A stretch of 64,000 nt of DNA from Janthinobacterium sp. (GTDB lineage: Bacteria > Pseudomonadota > Gammaproteobacteria > Burkholderiales > Burkholderiaceae_D), in contig NZ_RFSK01000005.1 of NCBI RefSeq assembly GCF_009923995.1, positions 62,001-126,000 on the forward strand. Reading direction: 5' to 3'. Position numbers and translations under genes: made by a program. Numbering within the stretch: the stretch's first letter is position 1; the number at the start of each line of letters is the position of its first letter. The notes under the pieces are model-generated. The model had not been told where the DNA came from. It worked only from the letters and a program-made list of their open reading frames with translations, and ran no database searches. Shown here piece after piece: positions 16,167 to 27,799 of the stretch.

Positions 16167-17948
16167 TTAGAAAGTACGTGGTTTCGGTTTGAAGGTATCT
16201 ACCGTCAGCGGCTTGGTCACGACTGGCTTGTATTCCAGTCGGTTGCCTTCCGAATACCACAGCGTGTGCTTCATCCAGTTGTCGTCGTCGCGTTGCGGGT
16301 GGTCGTCCTGGGCGTGGGCGCCGCGCGATTCCTTGCGGGCTGCTGCCGAGACGATGGTCGCTTTCGCCGTTTCGATCAGGTTGTCCAGTTCCAGCGCTTC
16401 CACGCGGGCCGTGTTGAAGACCATCGACTTGTCCTTGAACGAGACGTGCTTGCGGCGCTCGTCCAGCTTCATGATTTCCTCGACGCCCTTGTTCAGCATT
16501 TCGTCCGTACGGAACACGCCGCAGTACTTCTGCATCGTGGCACGGATGTCGTTCGCCACGCCTTGCACGGTTTCCGTGCCGGTCGAGTTTTCCAGGCGCT
16601 GCAGGCGGCCCATGGCGAAATCGGCGGCGTCGGCTGGCAAAGGCTTGTTTTCCTTGGCTTTCAGGCCGCTGTTGACGATGTGGTTGCCGGCCGCGCGGCC
16701 GAAGACCACCAGGTCCAGCAGCGAGTTCGTGCCCAGGCGGTTGGCGCCGTGCACGGAGACGCAGGCGCATTCGCCGATGGCGTACAGGCCGTTGACGACT
16801 TTCGCCGAATTATCCGGACCGGTCGGGGTGACGACCTGGCCGTGGATGTTCGTCGGGATACCGCCCATCTGGTAGTGAATCGTCGGCACGACAGGAATCG
16901 GTTCCTTGGTGGCGTCGACGTTGGCGAACTTGTGGCCGATTTCCAGGATCGAGGGCAGGCGCTTGGCGATGGTGTCGGCGCCGATATGGCGCAGGTCCAG
17001 CATCACGTGGTCCTTGTTCGGACCGCAGCCGCGGCCTTCCTTGATTTCCTGGTCCATCGAACGCGACACGAAGTCGCGCGGCGCCAGATCCTTCAGGGTC
17101 GGCGCATAGCGCTCCATGAAGCGTTCGCCTTCGCTATTGATCAGGATGCCGCCTTCGCCGCGCACGCCTTCAGTGATCAATACGCCCGCGCCGGCCACGC
17201 CGGTCGGGTGGAACTGCCAGAATTCCATGTCCTGCAGCGGCAGGCCGGCGCGTGCCGCCATGCCCATGCCGTCGCCGGTGTTGATGAAGGCATTCGTCGA
17301 CGCGGCGAAGATGCGGCCTGCGCCGCCCGTTGCCATGACCGTCGTTTTTGCTTCCAGGATCATGCATTCGCCGGTTTCCATTTCCAGCGCGACAACACCG
17401 ATCACGTCGCCGTCGGCGTCACGGATCAGGTCGAGTGCCATCCATTCGACGAAGAAATGCGTACGGGCGCGCACGTTGCGCTGGTACAGGGTGTGCAGCA
17501 GGGCGTGACCGGTACGGTCGGCGGCCGCGCAGGCGCGCTGCACGGGCTTTTCGCCGAAGTGGGCCGTGTGGCCGCCGAACGGACGCTGGTAGATGGTGCC
17601 GTCCGGGTTGCGGTCGAATGGCATGCCGAAGTGTTCCAGCTCGTAGACGACTTTCGGTGCTTCGCGGCACATGAATTCGATGGCATCCTGGTCGCCCAGA
17701 TAGTCGCCACCCTTGACGGTGTCGAACATGTGCCAGAACCAGTTGTCTTCGGCCATGTTGCCGAGCGACGCGCCGATACCGCCCTGCGCCGCCACGGTGT
17801 GCGAGCGGGTCGGGAAAACTTTCGAGAGTACTGCGACGTTCAGGCCGGCTTCAGCCAGCTGCAAGGACGCGCGCATGCCGGAACCGCCGGCGCCAACGAT
17901 TACCGCATCAAAGCGGCGGGTAGGGATTGCAGATTTATATGCTGCCAC
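16167..17948 (-). CDS. sdhA: Succinate dehydrogenase flavoprotein subunit
   Basis: A 593-residue catalytic subunit oxidising succinate to fumarate. A GTG at 17948, two bases after the sdhD stop, gives the start [19 protein letters not shown] and the normal family length; longer frames run back into sdhD. FAD-binding GAGGSG is at residues 19-24, and His50 in [10 protein letters not shown] is the residue expected to bind FAD covalently. Substrate residues occur around HPTGV and the C-terminal RSRGAH-type segment ([13 protein letters not shown]). SdhE downstream is the flavinylation factor. Confidence 0.96.
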   Translation of the reverse strand: MAAYKSAIPTRRFDAVIVGAGGSGMRASLQLAEAGLNVAVLSKVFPTRSHTVAAQGGIGASLGNMAEDNWFWHMFDTVKGGDYLGDQDAIEFMCREAPKVVYELEHFGMPFDRNPDGTIYQRPFGGHTAHFGEKPVQRACAAADRTGHALLHTLYQRNVRARTHFFVEWMALDLIRDADGDVIGVVALEMETGECMILEAKTTVMATGGAGRIFAASTNAFINTGDGMGMAARAGLPLQDMEFWQFHPTGVAGAGVLITEGVRGEGGILINSEGERFMERYAPTLKDLAPRDFVSRSMDQEIKEGRGCGPNKDHVMLDLRHIGADTIAKRLPSILEIGHKFANVDATKEPIPVVPTIHYQMGGIPTNIHGQVVTPTGPDNSAKVVNGLYAIGECACVSVHGANRLGTNSLLDLVVFGRAAGNHIVNSGLKAKENKPLPADAADFAMGRLQRLENSTGTETVQGVANDIRATMQKYCGVFRTDEMLNKGVEEIMKLDERRKHVSFKDKSMVFNTARVEALELDNLIETAKATIVSAAARKESRGAHAQDDHPQRDDDNWMKHTLWYSEGNRLEYKPVVTKPLTVDTFKPKPRTF

Positions 17949-17950
17949 GA

Positions 17951-18316
17951 TTACACACTCCAGAGTATCTGTACCGTCCAGCCGGCACAAGCGATCAACC
18001 ACAGCATGGTGGCAATTTGCAGGGTCAGACGGAGGCCAGCGCTTTTCACGTAGTCCATCCAGATGTCGCGTACGCCGACCCATGCGTGGTAGAACAGCGC
18101 CAGGAAGGTCACCAGGCTGAACAATTTAAACCATTGCTGCGCGAACAGACCAGCCCAGCCTTCATAGCTGAAGTTGCTGCCGGTCAGGAAAGAAATCAGC
18201 AGGATGGCAACGTAGGCCACCATGACGATGGCGGTGACGCGTTGCGCCAGCCAATCGCGCAAGCCGTAATGGGCACCGACGACGAGGCGTTTCGGTCCGA
18301 TATTATTGTCTGCCAT
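17951..18316 (-). CDS. sdhD: Succinate dehydrogenase membrane anchor subunit
   Basis: A 121-residue membrane anchor with three hydrophobic segments: [38 protein letters not shown] and [32 protein letters not shown] carries the histidine expected to ligate haem b. It starts two bases after the sdhC stop and ends two bases before the sdhA GTG, so translation is tightly coupled. Confidence 0.94.
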   Translation of the reverse strand: MADNNIGPKRLVVGAHYGLRDWLAQRVTAIVMVAYVAILLISFLTGSNFSYEGWAGLFAQQWFKLFSLVTFLALFYHAWVGVRDIWMDYVKSAGLRLTLQIATMLWLIACAGWTVQILWSV

Positions 18317-18318
18317 TA

Positions 18319-18741
18319 TTAAAATACTCCAAACAGTTTCAAAGCGACCAATGCCGTCAACACCAGGCTCACCACCAGCACCGAGCTGGCGGTCTTGCGT
18401 GCCGAGTCTTTTTCGATGGCGACGTGCACATCCATGAACAGGTGGCGGATACCGGCGCAGAAGTGGTGCAGGAAGGCCCAGACCAGACCCAGGGTGATCA
18501 GCTTGACGAACCAGTGCGAGGCGATGCCCTGGAAGTAGGCGAAGGACATTTCGGAACGCAGGCTCAGTTCCAGCATGTACAGGATGCACGGCAGCAGGGC
18601 GAAAATGATGAAACCGCTGATGCGATGCAGGATCGAGACGATGGCGCCGACAGCCATGCGGTAGTTCGACAATTCGGTAACATGGATGTTACGGAATTGC
18701 GGCCGTTCTTTTTTTGGTACTTCTCTTACGGCTTCAGACAT
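18319..18741 (-). CDS. sdhC: Succinate dehydrogenase cytochrome b556 subunit
   Basis: A 140-residue cytochrome b subunit. Signature segments are RPQFRNIHVTEL, MAVGAIVSILHRISG (quinone site and first helix) and LHHFCAGIRHLFMD with haem and quinone residues. Three membrane spans are visible. The start at 18741 has GGGGAGG about 11 bases upstream. It is the first gene of the sdhCDAB-sdhE-gltA operon. Confidence 0.95.
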   Translation of the reverse strand: MSEAVREVPKKERPQFRNIHVTELSNYRMAVGAIVSILHRISGFIIFALLPCILYMLELSLRSEMSFAYFQGIASHWFVKLITLGLVWAFLHHFCAGIRHLFMDVHVAIEKDSARKTASSVLVVSLVLTALVALKLFGVF

Positions 18742-19046
18742 AACAAAAACCTCCCCTTTGAATTTCAACTAAATATTGAAGCCGCGATTTTCGCCGATTT
18801 TCGCAACCCATACCAATATCTATTGTTACATATAACCAAAATGGTTTTTTACTACAAAATACCGCGCTACTTTCCGTAGTTCACGTAATTTAATTACAGA
18901 ATCGCCGGTAAAGCACAGCCCGCCGGGGCTGGCCATGCTTTACCTGCGCGTTCTGCTGTCTCCCATGCCCGCCTTGCGGCAGGCACGTTCAAGCGATGCA
19001 CTTCAGCCTTGCAGCCTGTTCGGGCGCCCGCGGGCGCCCCGCTGCT
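18742..19046. promoter_or_regulatory. sdh operon leader region and GntR 3' hairpin
   Basis: A 305-base gap. Roughly 18,780-18,900 is markedly A+T rich against its surroundings and should contain the sdhC promoter; on the minus strand GGTTATATGTAAC could supply a -10, but no firm -35 was found. At 18908-18943 lies a two-part inverted repeat (GTAAAGCA-CAGCCC / GGGCTG-TGCTTTAC). Near 19,020-19,038 is a palindromic GGGCGCCCGCGGGCGCCC. Both could limit GntR transcription into sdh; neither has a T run. Confidence 0.45.
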
Positions 19047-19931
19047 TCAGCTGAGTTCATTCTGATAGTGATGGCGACTCGTCAGGTACAAGCCCCGGCG
19101 CAGTTCGACCGGCTTGTCGCCGTAGGTAAACGACACGCGCTCGGAACTGAGCAAGGGCGTGCCGAGGTCGATGTTCAACAGCTGCGCGGCGCCCGCATCG
19201 GCGCAGACGGCGCGGATCTGCTCGGACGCGCGGATCATGCGCGTGCCAAATTCCGTTTCAAACAGGCCATACATGGGGCCCTTGTACTCCACCAGGCGCT
19301 CGGCCGTGAGTCCCTTGAAGATCAGGCCGGGCAGCCACAGCTCCTCGACAATGGTGGGGATGCCGTCGAAATACTGCACGCGCTTGATGAAGATGACGGC
19401 ATCGCCGGACTTCAGGTCCATCAGGCGCGCCACGTCGGCCGGCGCGCGCACGCGCTTGACCTCGATAAATTTGCTTTCCGGATAATGCGGCACCCCTTCG
19501 TCCGGCACCAGGCGCAGGAAGCGGAAATGCGCGCGCGCCTCGTGGTGGGTGGAGACGAAGGTGCCCTTGCCCTGCCGGCGCATGACGAGGTTCTCGGCGG
19601 CCAGTTCATCGATGGCCTTGCGCACCGTGCCCTGGCTGACCTTGAAACGGCCCGCCAGCTCGACTTCGCTGGGTATCAGCTCGCCCGGCTTCCACTCGCC
19701 CGACTGCAGGCTCTGCGTGATGAGCGCCTTGATCTGCTGGTACAGGGGACTGAAGGTGGGCGATGCACTGACGACGGGCGCGGCCGCCGCAGTGGTATTG
19801 ACGCTGGCGGCAGGTGCGGCAGAGGTGCCGGCCGGCGCGGCCGCTGGAGTGGCCGGGGCGCCCGCGGTCGGACTGACCGCCCCGCTTGCAGCAGTGGCAT
19901 TGTTGGTCAGATTGGACGAGGCGGAATTCAT
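19047..19931 (-). CDS. GntR-family (HutC/UTRA) regulator of the TCA cluster
   Basis: A 294-residue regulator. Unusually, it begins with about 60 residues of Ala/Pro/Thr/Ser-rich, probably disordered sequence. The GntR winged HTH follows at about residues 62-130 (LYQQIKALITQSLQSGEWKPG, then SQGTVRKAIDEL), and then a UTRA effector domain. It diverges from mdh and reads towards sdhC, so control of sdh and mdh is likely. The perfect palindrome at 19989-20004, 58 bases before its start, is the best operator candidate. The ATG at 19949 is an alternative start; neither has a good ribosome site. Confidence 0.88.
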   Translation of the reverse strand: MNSASSNLTNNATAASGAVSPTAGAPATPAAAPAGTSAAPAASVNTTAAAAPVVSASPTFSPLYQQIKALITQSLQSGEWKPGELIPSEVELAGRFKVSQGTVRKAIDELAAENLVMRRQGKGTFVSTHHEARAHFRFLRLVPDEGVPHYPESKFIEVKRVRAPADVARLMDLKSGDAVIFIKRVQYFDGIPTIVEELWLPGLIFKGLTAERLVEYKGPMYGLFETEFGTRMIRASEQIRAVCADAGAAQLLNIDLGTPLLSSERVSFTYGDKPVELRRGLYLTSRHHYQNELS

Positions 19932-19988
19932 AGTCCGACATTTCAACACAAATCACTGCCCGCGTCCAGTAAAACCCACGTGGTTATC

Positions 19989-20004
19989 TGTCTTATATAA
20001 GACA
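19989..20004. promoter_or_regulatory. Candidate GntR operator, perfect palindrome
   Basis: TGTCTTATATAAGACA, a perfect 16-bp palindrome in the 305-base space between the divergent GntR and mdh genes. HutC-type GntR regulators bind short AT-centred palindromes, and the position suits autoregulation together with control of mdh. I saw no second perfect copy in front of sdhC, gltA, odhA or acnA. Confidence 0.55.
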
Positions 20005-20236
20005 TAAGATATGATTGACAGATGCAGATCGGAGGCCTAAACTGCCCTCGATAAAACTTGTGAGCCAGCGTTTTATGTTGTCGGCCAGCCACTCTGGCCT
20101 CGTGCAGCACAAGCGTGACGGCAGCGTACACCAGCAATTCGGTGGCGCGGGCCGGTTTTGGTATCATTATAGTTTTTCCGGATAAGCGTAAGCCCAGCTT
20201 CAAGCCCGTTTTCTTTCCCATTTTTGGAGATTCATC

Positions 20237-21226
20237 ATGGCTAAAACCCCAATGCGTGTTGCAGTGACCGGCGCCGCCGGCCAGATCGGCTACGCCCTGT
20301 TGTTCCGCATCGCCAATGGCGACATGCTCGGCAAAGACCAGCCTGTCATCTTGCAACTGCTTGAAATCCCGGACGAAAAAGCCCAGAAGGCGCTCAAGGG
20401 CGTGATGATGGAAATCGACGACTGCGCCTTCCCGCTGCTGACGGAAATGACGGCCCACTCCGACCCGCTGACCGCATTCAAGGATGTCGACGTCGCCGTG
20501 CTGGTGGGCGCGCGTCCACGCGGCCCGGGCATGGAACGCAAGGACCTGCTGGAAGCGAATGCGCAGATCTTCACCGTGCAAGGCAAGGCGCTCGACGCCG
20601 TCGCTTCGCGCAACGTCAAAGTGCTGGTCGTCGGCAACCCTGCCAACACCAACGCCTACATCGCCATGAAATCGGCACCATCGCTGCCAGCGAAAAACTT
20701 CACCGCCATGCTGCGCCTGGACCACAACCGCGCCCTGTCGCAAGTGGCTGCCAAGACCGGCACCGCCGTGAAAGACATCGAGAAGCTGACCGTGTGGGGC
20801 AACCACTCGCCAACCATGTACGCCGACTACCGCTTCGCCACCGTGAACGGCAAGGCTGTCAAGGACCTGATCAACGACCAGGAATGGAACGCCAACGTGT
20901 TCCTGCCAACCGTCGGCAAGCGCGGCGCGGCCATCATCGAAGCGCGCGGCCTGTCGTCGGCAGCGTCGGCAGCGAACGCCGCCATCGACCACATCCATGA
21001 CTGGATGCTGGGCACGAACGGCAAGTGGACCACCATGGGCGTGCCATCGGATGGCTCGTATGGCATTCCTGAAGGTACCGTGTTCGGTTTCCCGGTCACC
21101 ACCGAGAACGGCGAGTACACCATCGTTCAAGGCCTGGAAATTGATGCATTCTCGCAAGAGCGCATCAACCTGACCCTGAAAGAGCTGACCGAAGAGCGCG
21201 AAGGCGTGAAACACCTGCTGGCCTAA
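20237..21226 (+). CDS. mdh: Malate dehydrogenase
   Basis: A 329-residue NAD-dependent malate dehydrogenase of the LDH-like group common in betaproteobacteria. NAD-binding [11 protein letters not shown] is near residues 11-21, substrate arginines occur in [15 protein letters not shown], and the catalytic His is in [20 protein letters not shown] precedes the ATG at a good distance. First gene of the plus-strand half of the TCA cluster; the GntR palindrome lies upstream. Confidence 0.97.
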   Translation: MAKTPMRVAVTGAAGQIGYALLFRIANGDMLGKDQPVILQLLEIPDEKAQKALKGVMMEIDDCAFPLLTEMTAHSDPLTAFKDVDVAVLVGARPRGPGMERKDLLEANAQIFTVQGKALDAVASRNVKVLVVGNPANTNAYIAMKSAPSLPAKNFTAMLRLDHNRALSQVAAKTGTAVKDIEKLTVWGNHSPTMYADYRFATVNGKAVKDLINDQEWNANVFLPTVGKRGAAIIEARGLSSAASAANAAIDHIHDWMLGTNGKWTTMGVPSDGSYGIPEGTVFGFPVTTENGEYTIVQGLEIDAFSQERINLTLKELTEEREGVKHLLA

Positions 21227-21338
21227 GCCCAGTCCAGGCGGCGCGGCGTAGCTTGCGCCGCCCACCGAAGGCCGCCCCGCGCACGTCGCGGCGCGGCTGT
21301 TTTATCCAGTAGTTTTTACCTGCAGAAATGCCTTAAGC

Positions 21339-22337
21339 ATGCACCCTTCCGAGGTTTTATTCCAAGGCAAACGCCAGCCGCTGTTGCTCGCCGCTTGCGA
21401 CCACTACGCCGGCTCTGAAAAGCTGATGCGTAAATCGATTGCTTTGCAACAAGAGCTTGGCCCCCTGTTCGACATCACGTTCGACTGCGAAGACGGCGCC
21501 AGCGCCGGCAATGAAGAAGCCCACGCCCACATGATCGCCGGCCTGCTGGCCAGCGAGGAGAACCAGTTCAACCGCATCGGCGTGCGCGTGCACGACGTCG
21601 ACAGCCCGTTTTTCACGCGCGACGTGGAAATCATCTGCGCCGCCGCCGACCGCCTGGCCTACATCGCCGTGCCCAAGGTGGGCGGCGTGCAGGATGCCAT
21701 GCTGGCCATCGACCTGATCAACCTGCACGCGCGCCGCGCCGGCCGCGACAACCTGCCCGTGCACATCCTGATCGAAACGCACGGCGCGCTGCGCGACGCC
21801 TACGCCATCGCCGCCCTGCCGCAGGTCGAATGCCTGTCGTTCGGCATCATGGATTTCGTTTCCGCCCATTACGGCGCCATTCCCGCTGCCGCCATGCGCA
21901 CGCCGGGCCAGTTCACGCATCCGCTGGTGGTGCGCGCCAAGCTGGAAGTGGCGGCCGCCTGCCACGCCCACGGCAAGGTACCGTCGCATAACGTGACGAC
22001 CGACGTGCGCGATTCGGCCGTGGTGGCCAACGATGCCCAGCGCGCGACGGCCGAGTTCGGTTACACGCGCATGTGGAGCATCCACCCGGACCAGATCAAG
22101 CCCATCATCAAGGCCTTCACGCCGCGCCTGTCCGAGGTCAATGAGGCCAGCAATATCCTGAATGAGGCGCTGCGCGCCAACTGGGGCCCGATCGCCCAAA
22201 ATGGCCGCTTGCATGACCGCGCCAGCTACCGATATTATTGGACCGTTTTGCAACGCGCCAAACTGGCGGGCCTGGGCCTGCCCGAGGCGGCCGCTGCATT
22301 ATTGAATACGCCCTCTTCCAGCATCACTGAAAACTGA
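21339..22337 (+). CDS. CitE-like HpcH/HpaI-family lyase
   Basis: A 332-residue TIM-barrel lyase of the CitE-like HpcH/HpaI group, which cleaves acyl-CoA thioesters such as malyl-, citramalyl- or citryl-CoA. Metal and substrate residues are visible in FDCEDGA and HILIETHGAL, and the C-terminal MWSIHPDQIKPI is typical. No citC, citD, citF or citG genes accompany it, so it is not part of a citrate lyase complex. It lies 112 bases after mdh in the run leading to acnA. Its substrate is unknown; a role removing a dead-end CoA ester made near the TCA cycle is a guess. Confidence 0.85.
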   Translation: MHPSEVLFQGKRQPLLLAACDHYAGSEKLMRKSIALQQELGPLFDITFDCEDGASAGNEEAHAHMIAGLLASEENQFNRIGVRVHDVDSPFFTRDVEIICAAADRLAYIAVPKVGGVQDAMLAIDLINLHARRAGRDNLPVHILIETHGALRDAYAIAALPQVECLSFGIMDFVSAHYGAIPAAAMRTPGQFTHPLVVRAKLEVAAACHAHGKVPSHNVTTDVRDSAVVANDAQRATAEFGYTRMWSIHPDQIKPIIKAFTPRLSEVNEASNILNEALRANWGPIAQNGRLHDRASYRYYWTVLQRAKLAGLGLPEAAAALLNTPSSSITEN

Positions 22338-22350
22338 CAGGAATTACACG

Positions 22351-22914
22351 ATGTCCATCTCCAAACTAGCAATTGCCTGCAGCGTCGCGCTGGGCGCCCT
22401 GACACTGACGCTGGCCCCGGCCAGCTTCGCCGCCACGGATACGAAGGAAGCGGCAAACGCCAAGGCGGTCAAGACAGCCAAGGCCAAGCCGAAAGCCAAG
22501 GCCACCAAGACCAAGGCTGCCGCCAAGGAAGCCCATCCGCTGGCCATGTCGGTGCTCGACAAGGAAGAAGCGGACGAACCGGATACGGCAGGCTCGGCCT
22601 CCACGGATTTCAATTGTGAACTTGGTAATAAAATTACCATCTACACCAATGCGACTGATGACAAACACATCGCCCTGCGCTGGAAGAAGCGCCTGCACCG
22701 CCTGAGCCGTGTTGGCACCACCACCGGCGCCAACCGCTTCGAGAACCGCTTGTATGGTCTCGTCTGGATCGGCATCCCGGCCAAGGGCATGCTGCTCGAT
22801 TCCAAGCAGGGCCGCCAGCTGGCCAATGAATGCAAGGATGCGGAGCAAGCCAAGCCGGCGGCAGTGGTGGAAGCCGCACCATCGCTGGGCGTGCTGCCAG
22901 CCGCCGGCGGCTGA
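22351..22914 (+). CDS. Exported protein with MliC-like (lysozyme-inhibitor) domain
   Basis: A 187-residue protein with a signal peptide (cleavage after about residue 28, ASFAA). A Lys/Ala-rich, strongly basic linker spans about 30-65, and a compact domain lies at about 88-165. That domain runs FNCELGNKITIYTN ... NRFENRLYGLVWIGIPAKGMLLD ... ANEC and resembles the MliC/PliC C-type lysozyme inhibitor fold: two cysteines framing it, and an aromatic-rich W-x-G-x-x-A-x-L strand. The similarity is by eye. It begins 14 bases after the CitE-like gene, probably in one transcript. An Ala/Pro tail ends the protein. Confidence 0.6.
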   Translation: MSISKLAIACSVALGALTLTLAPASFAATDTKEAANAKAVKTAKAKPKAKATKTKAAAKEAHPLAMSVLDKEEADEPDTAGSASTDFNCELGNKITIYTNATDDKHIALRWKKRLHRLSRVGTTTGANRFENRLYGLVWIGIPAKGMLLDSKQGRQLANECKDAEQAKPAAVVEAAPSLGVLPAAGG

Positions 22915-23002
22915 TGTGCGTAGCAAGGGCCTCTCTGGGGGCCCGGTCATGTTTTGTACCCTGAATAATCAATAAATAGACGATACCCAACAAGGAGAGG
23001 TC

Positions 23003-25723
<2,721 letters not shown>

Positions 25724-25746
25724 TCGTCCCAGCCGTGAGGTAAGAT

Positions 25747-25777
25747 AAAAGCGCCGGTTCCGACCGGCGCTTTTTTT
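25747..25777 (+). terminator. Terminator after acnA
   Basis: A stem AAAAGCGCCGGT / ACCGGCGCTTTT with loop TCCG, followed by further T residues, 24 bases past the acnA stop. A strong intrinsic terminator for the mdh-acnA side of the cluster; the A run on the other side makes it potentially bidirectional. Confidence 0.88.
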
Positions 25778-25936
25778 CGTCCCGGCCAGCCGTTTTTACT
25801 TGAAATTGCGGCAATCGGCATGATCTACAGCCAGCTTACGTATTGCGTGTGGCCGAATCCTCTACAATACGGTTATAAGGGTTTATCATTGTTTGACTGA
25901 TCCATTTTTTCCACTTTCCGAGACTCTTATCCCGCT

Positions 25937-27190
25937 ATGCGTCGTCCTTCCAAAGATTCATCCCATAAACTGACTGCCGACAGCCAGCGCCTGGTCACCT
26001 TTGCCCAGGCGATCGTACAGGCAGCCAGCCGTCTCGAAGAGCGGTCCTGGGAACACAGCCTGGATACGCAGCTCCAGAAATTACTCAAAACCGGCCACCA
26101 GGACACCATCGACAACACCCTGGGCAGCCTGTTCAAGGAAGACTTGAACGCCTACGACGTGCTGATGGACTGCGTTGAAGCCGTCAGCGAATCGACCGTC
26201 ATCACGCATGAAGACGTGCGCTACGACGCCCTGCTGGTCGCCGTGCCCATCCTCGCGTGGACGCGCTTTTCCATCGCCTCCGGCCCCATGGCCGGCGACG
26301 CCCACGGTGTCTTGTCGGCGCACTTTGCCGCCCACCTGCTGGCCGACGGCACGAAGATGGCCATGGCACCGACCCTGTACTCGATCGACCAGTTGCCACG
26401 CAGCCACGTCGAAACCTATGCCAAGACACAAAAGCTGGCGCAAGCCGCGCTGAAGGGCACGGCCGTCAAGCCCTCAGGCAAAGACGCGGAAACGGCGCCC
26501 TTCCTGGCCGACACGCGCTACCTGCTGGTGGCCGTGGTGGCGCCGACCGGCGCACCGCTGTTCCGCTGGCAGGCGCCGGCCAGCCAGCTCGACTTCATCG
26601 CCGAGCGCAGCGCCGCCCTGGAACAATGGCGCACGCAGGCCACGCCGACCATCGCCCGCCTGCTGCCCGGCTGCGGCCTGGAACTGCTGCTGCCGGAAGC
26701 GTACTACGTGGCTTGCCGCGAAGCGGACAAGCTGATCCGCCCCGTCTCCGTGCGCGCCGCCGTGCACTACCTGACGCACACCCTGGCCATCGAGCCATCG
26801 GAGCTGCGCGCCGTCATCGCCGGCTTCGGCGAGGAAGCTGCCGACGGCCAGGTGGACGAATACCGCATCGCCTTCACGCTGCGCCAGGCACCGGACGTCA
26901 TCTATGGCATCGTCTGGCCTTTGTACGGCCAGGAAGACGAGGATGGCACGCCGATCGAAGGCCTGATCCAGGTCGGCATCGCCGCGCTGGACAAGCAGAA
27001 GACGCCCGTCGATGAGATTATCGAGCACCTGAACGCGGCCGGCGTGACGCAGATCAAACGCCATGCGGAACGCTTCGTCGGCGAATACTGCGACGACTGC
27101 GGCGCACCCCTGTTTGCCGATCCCGTCGGCGAGCTGGCGCATGCGGAAATGCCGGAAGATACGCCGCAAGGCACGGAACATTTCCATTGA
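25937..27190 (+). CDS. DUF2863 family protein
   Basis: A 417-residue protein matching the betaproteobacterial DUF2863 family, whose biochemical role is not known. It has a helical N-terminal half (residues 1-110), an alpha/beta middle with AVVAPTGAPLFRWQ, and a C-terminal CDDCGAP cysteine cluster near residue 395 that could bind zinc. No signal peptide or membrane segment. It stands alone between the acnA terminator and a double hairpin. Confidence 0.75.
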   Translation: MRRPSKDSSHKLTADSQRLVTFAQAIVQAASRLEERSWEHSLDTQLQKLLKTGHQDTIDNTLGSLFKEDLNAYDVLMDCVEAVSESTVITHEDVRYDALLVAVPILAWTRFSIASGPMAGDAHGVLSAHFAAHLLADGTKMAMAPTLYSIDQLPRSHVETYAKTQKLAQAALKGTAVKPSGKDAETAPFLADTRYLLVAVVAPTGAPLFRWQAPASQLDFIAERSAALEQWRTQATPTIARLLPGCGLELLLPEAYYVACREADKLIRPVSVRAAVHYLTHTLAIEPSELRAVIAGFGEEAADGQVDEYRIAFTLRQAPDVIYGIVWPLYGQEDEDGTPIEGLIQVGIAALDKQKTPVDEIIEHLNAAGVTQIKRHAERFVGEYCDDCGAPLFADPVGELAHAEMPEDTPQGTEHFH

Positions 27191-27196
27191 TGTGAT

Positions 27197-27295
27197 GACA
27201 CGCTCTTCAAACCTGATACGGTTTGAAGAGGTGTCGATACGTTGATGACAAGACGTTCAAAAACGAAAAAGGCGAAACCGAGGTTTCGCCTTTTT
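27197..27295. terminator. Double hairpin between convergent genes
   Basis: Two hairpins in tandem. The first, at 27197-27235, pairs 16 bases with one bulge (GACAC, CTCTTCAAACC / GGTTTGAAGAG, GTGTC). The second, at 27266-27295, is AAAAAGGCGAAAC / GTTTCGCCTTTTT around a CGAG tetraloop and works as a bidirectional intrinsic terminator for the converging DUF2863 and CYTH genes. The first lacks a T run. Confidence 0.82.
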
Positions 27296-27322
27296 CATTT
27301 CAACAAGCTTTTTGACGCCTCT

Positions 27323-27787
27323 TCACCACTGTGAAAACGGGTGGCGGATCAGATTCGCGTTGTAGTAGCGCGCGTCGCCCGACACTTCCGCGCCGACCCA
27401 TTCCGGCTTCTCGAATAGCTGGTCTTCCGAGGCCAGTTCGATCTCGGCCACCACCAGGCCGGCATTAGCGCCCAGGAACTCGTCGACTTCCCATACCATG
27501 CCCGCGTGTTCGATGCGGTGGCGGACCTTTTCGATCAGCGGCTGTTCGCACAGGCCGTCGAGCAGCTCGACGGCATCGGCCAGCGGGATCGGATACTCCC
27601 ACTCGCCGCGCGAGGCGCCCACGTTGGCGCCCTTGATGGTCAGCATCGCCTGTTCGCCTTCGATGCGCACGCGCACCACGCGCTCGCGCGCCGACGACAG
27701 ATAGCCCTGGCGCAGCAGCACCGCCTGCCCCAGGCCGCGCCAGGCGTCGCCGGCCAGCAGGAATTTACGCTCGATCTCGATACCCAT
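27323..27787 (-). CDS. CYTH domain protein
   Basis: A 154-residue CYTH protein, the fold of triphosphate tunnel metalloenzymes. The defining EIERKFLL motif is at residues 3-10, and alternating basic and acidic tunnel residues follow (RVRIEGEQAMLTIKG, WEVDEFLG, VAEIELASED). Such proteins hydrolyse inorganic triphosphate or related compounds; the substrate here is not determined. The ATG at 27787 is preferred to an in-frame TTG upstream. It follows the M14 peptidase gene by 12 bases and is probably co-transcribed. Confidence 0.88.
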   Translation of the reverse strand: MGIEIERKFLLAGDAWRGLGQAVLLRQGYLSSARERVVRVRIEGEQAMLTIKGANVGASRGEWEYPIPLADAVELLDGLCEQPLIEKVRHRIEHAGMVWEVDEFLGANAGLVVAEIELASEDQLFEKPEWVGAEVSGDARYYNANLIRHPFSQW

Positions 27788-27799
27788 GAACAACGCCGA

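Noticed and set aside
15330-18053. A 907-codon plus-strand frame across sdhA and sdhB
   Set aside because: It runs through two well-supported genes in the opposite direction and has the same Arg/His/Val-rich composition as other shadow frames.
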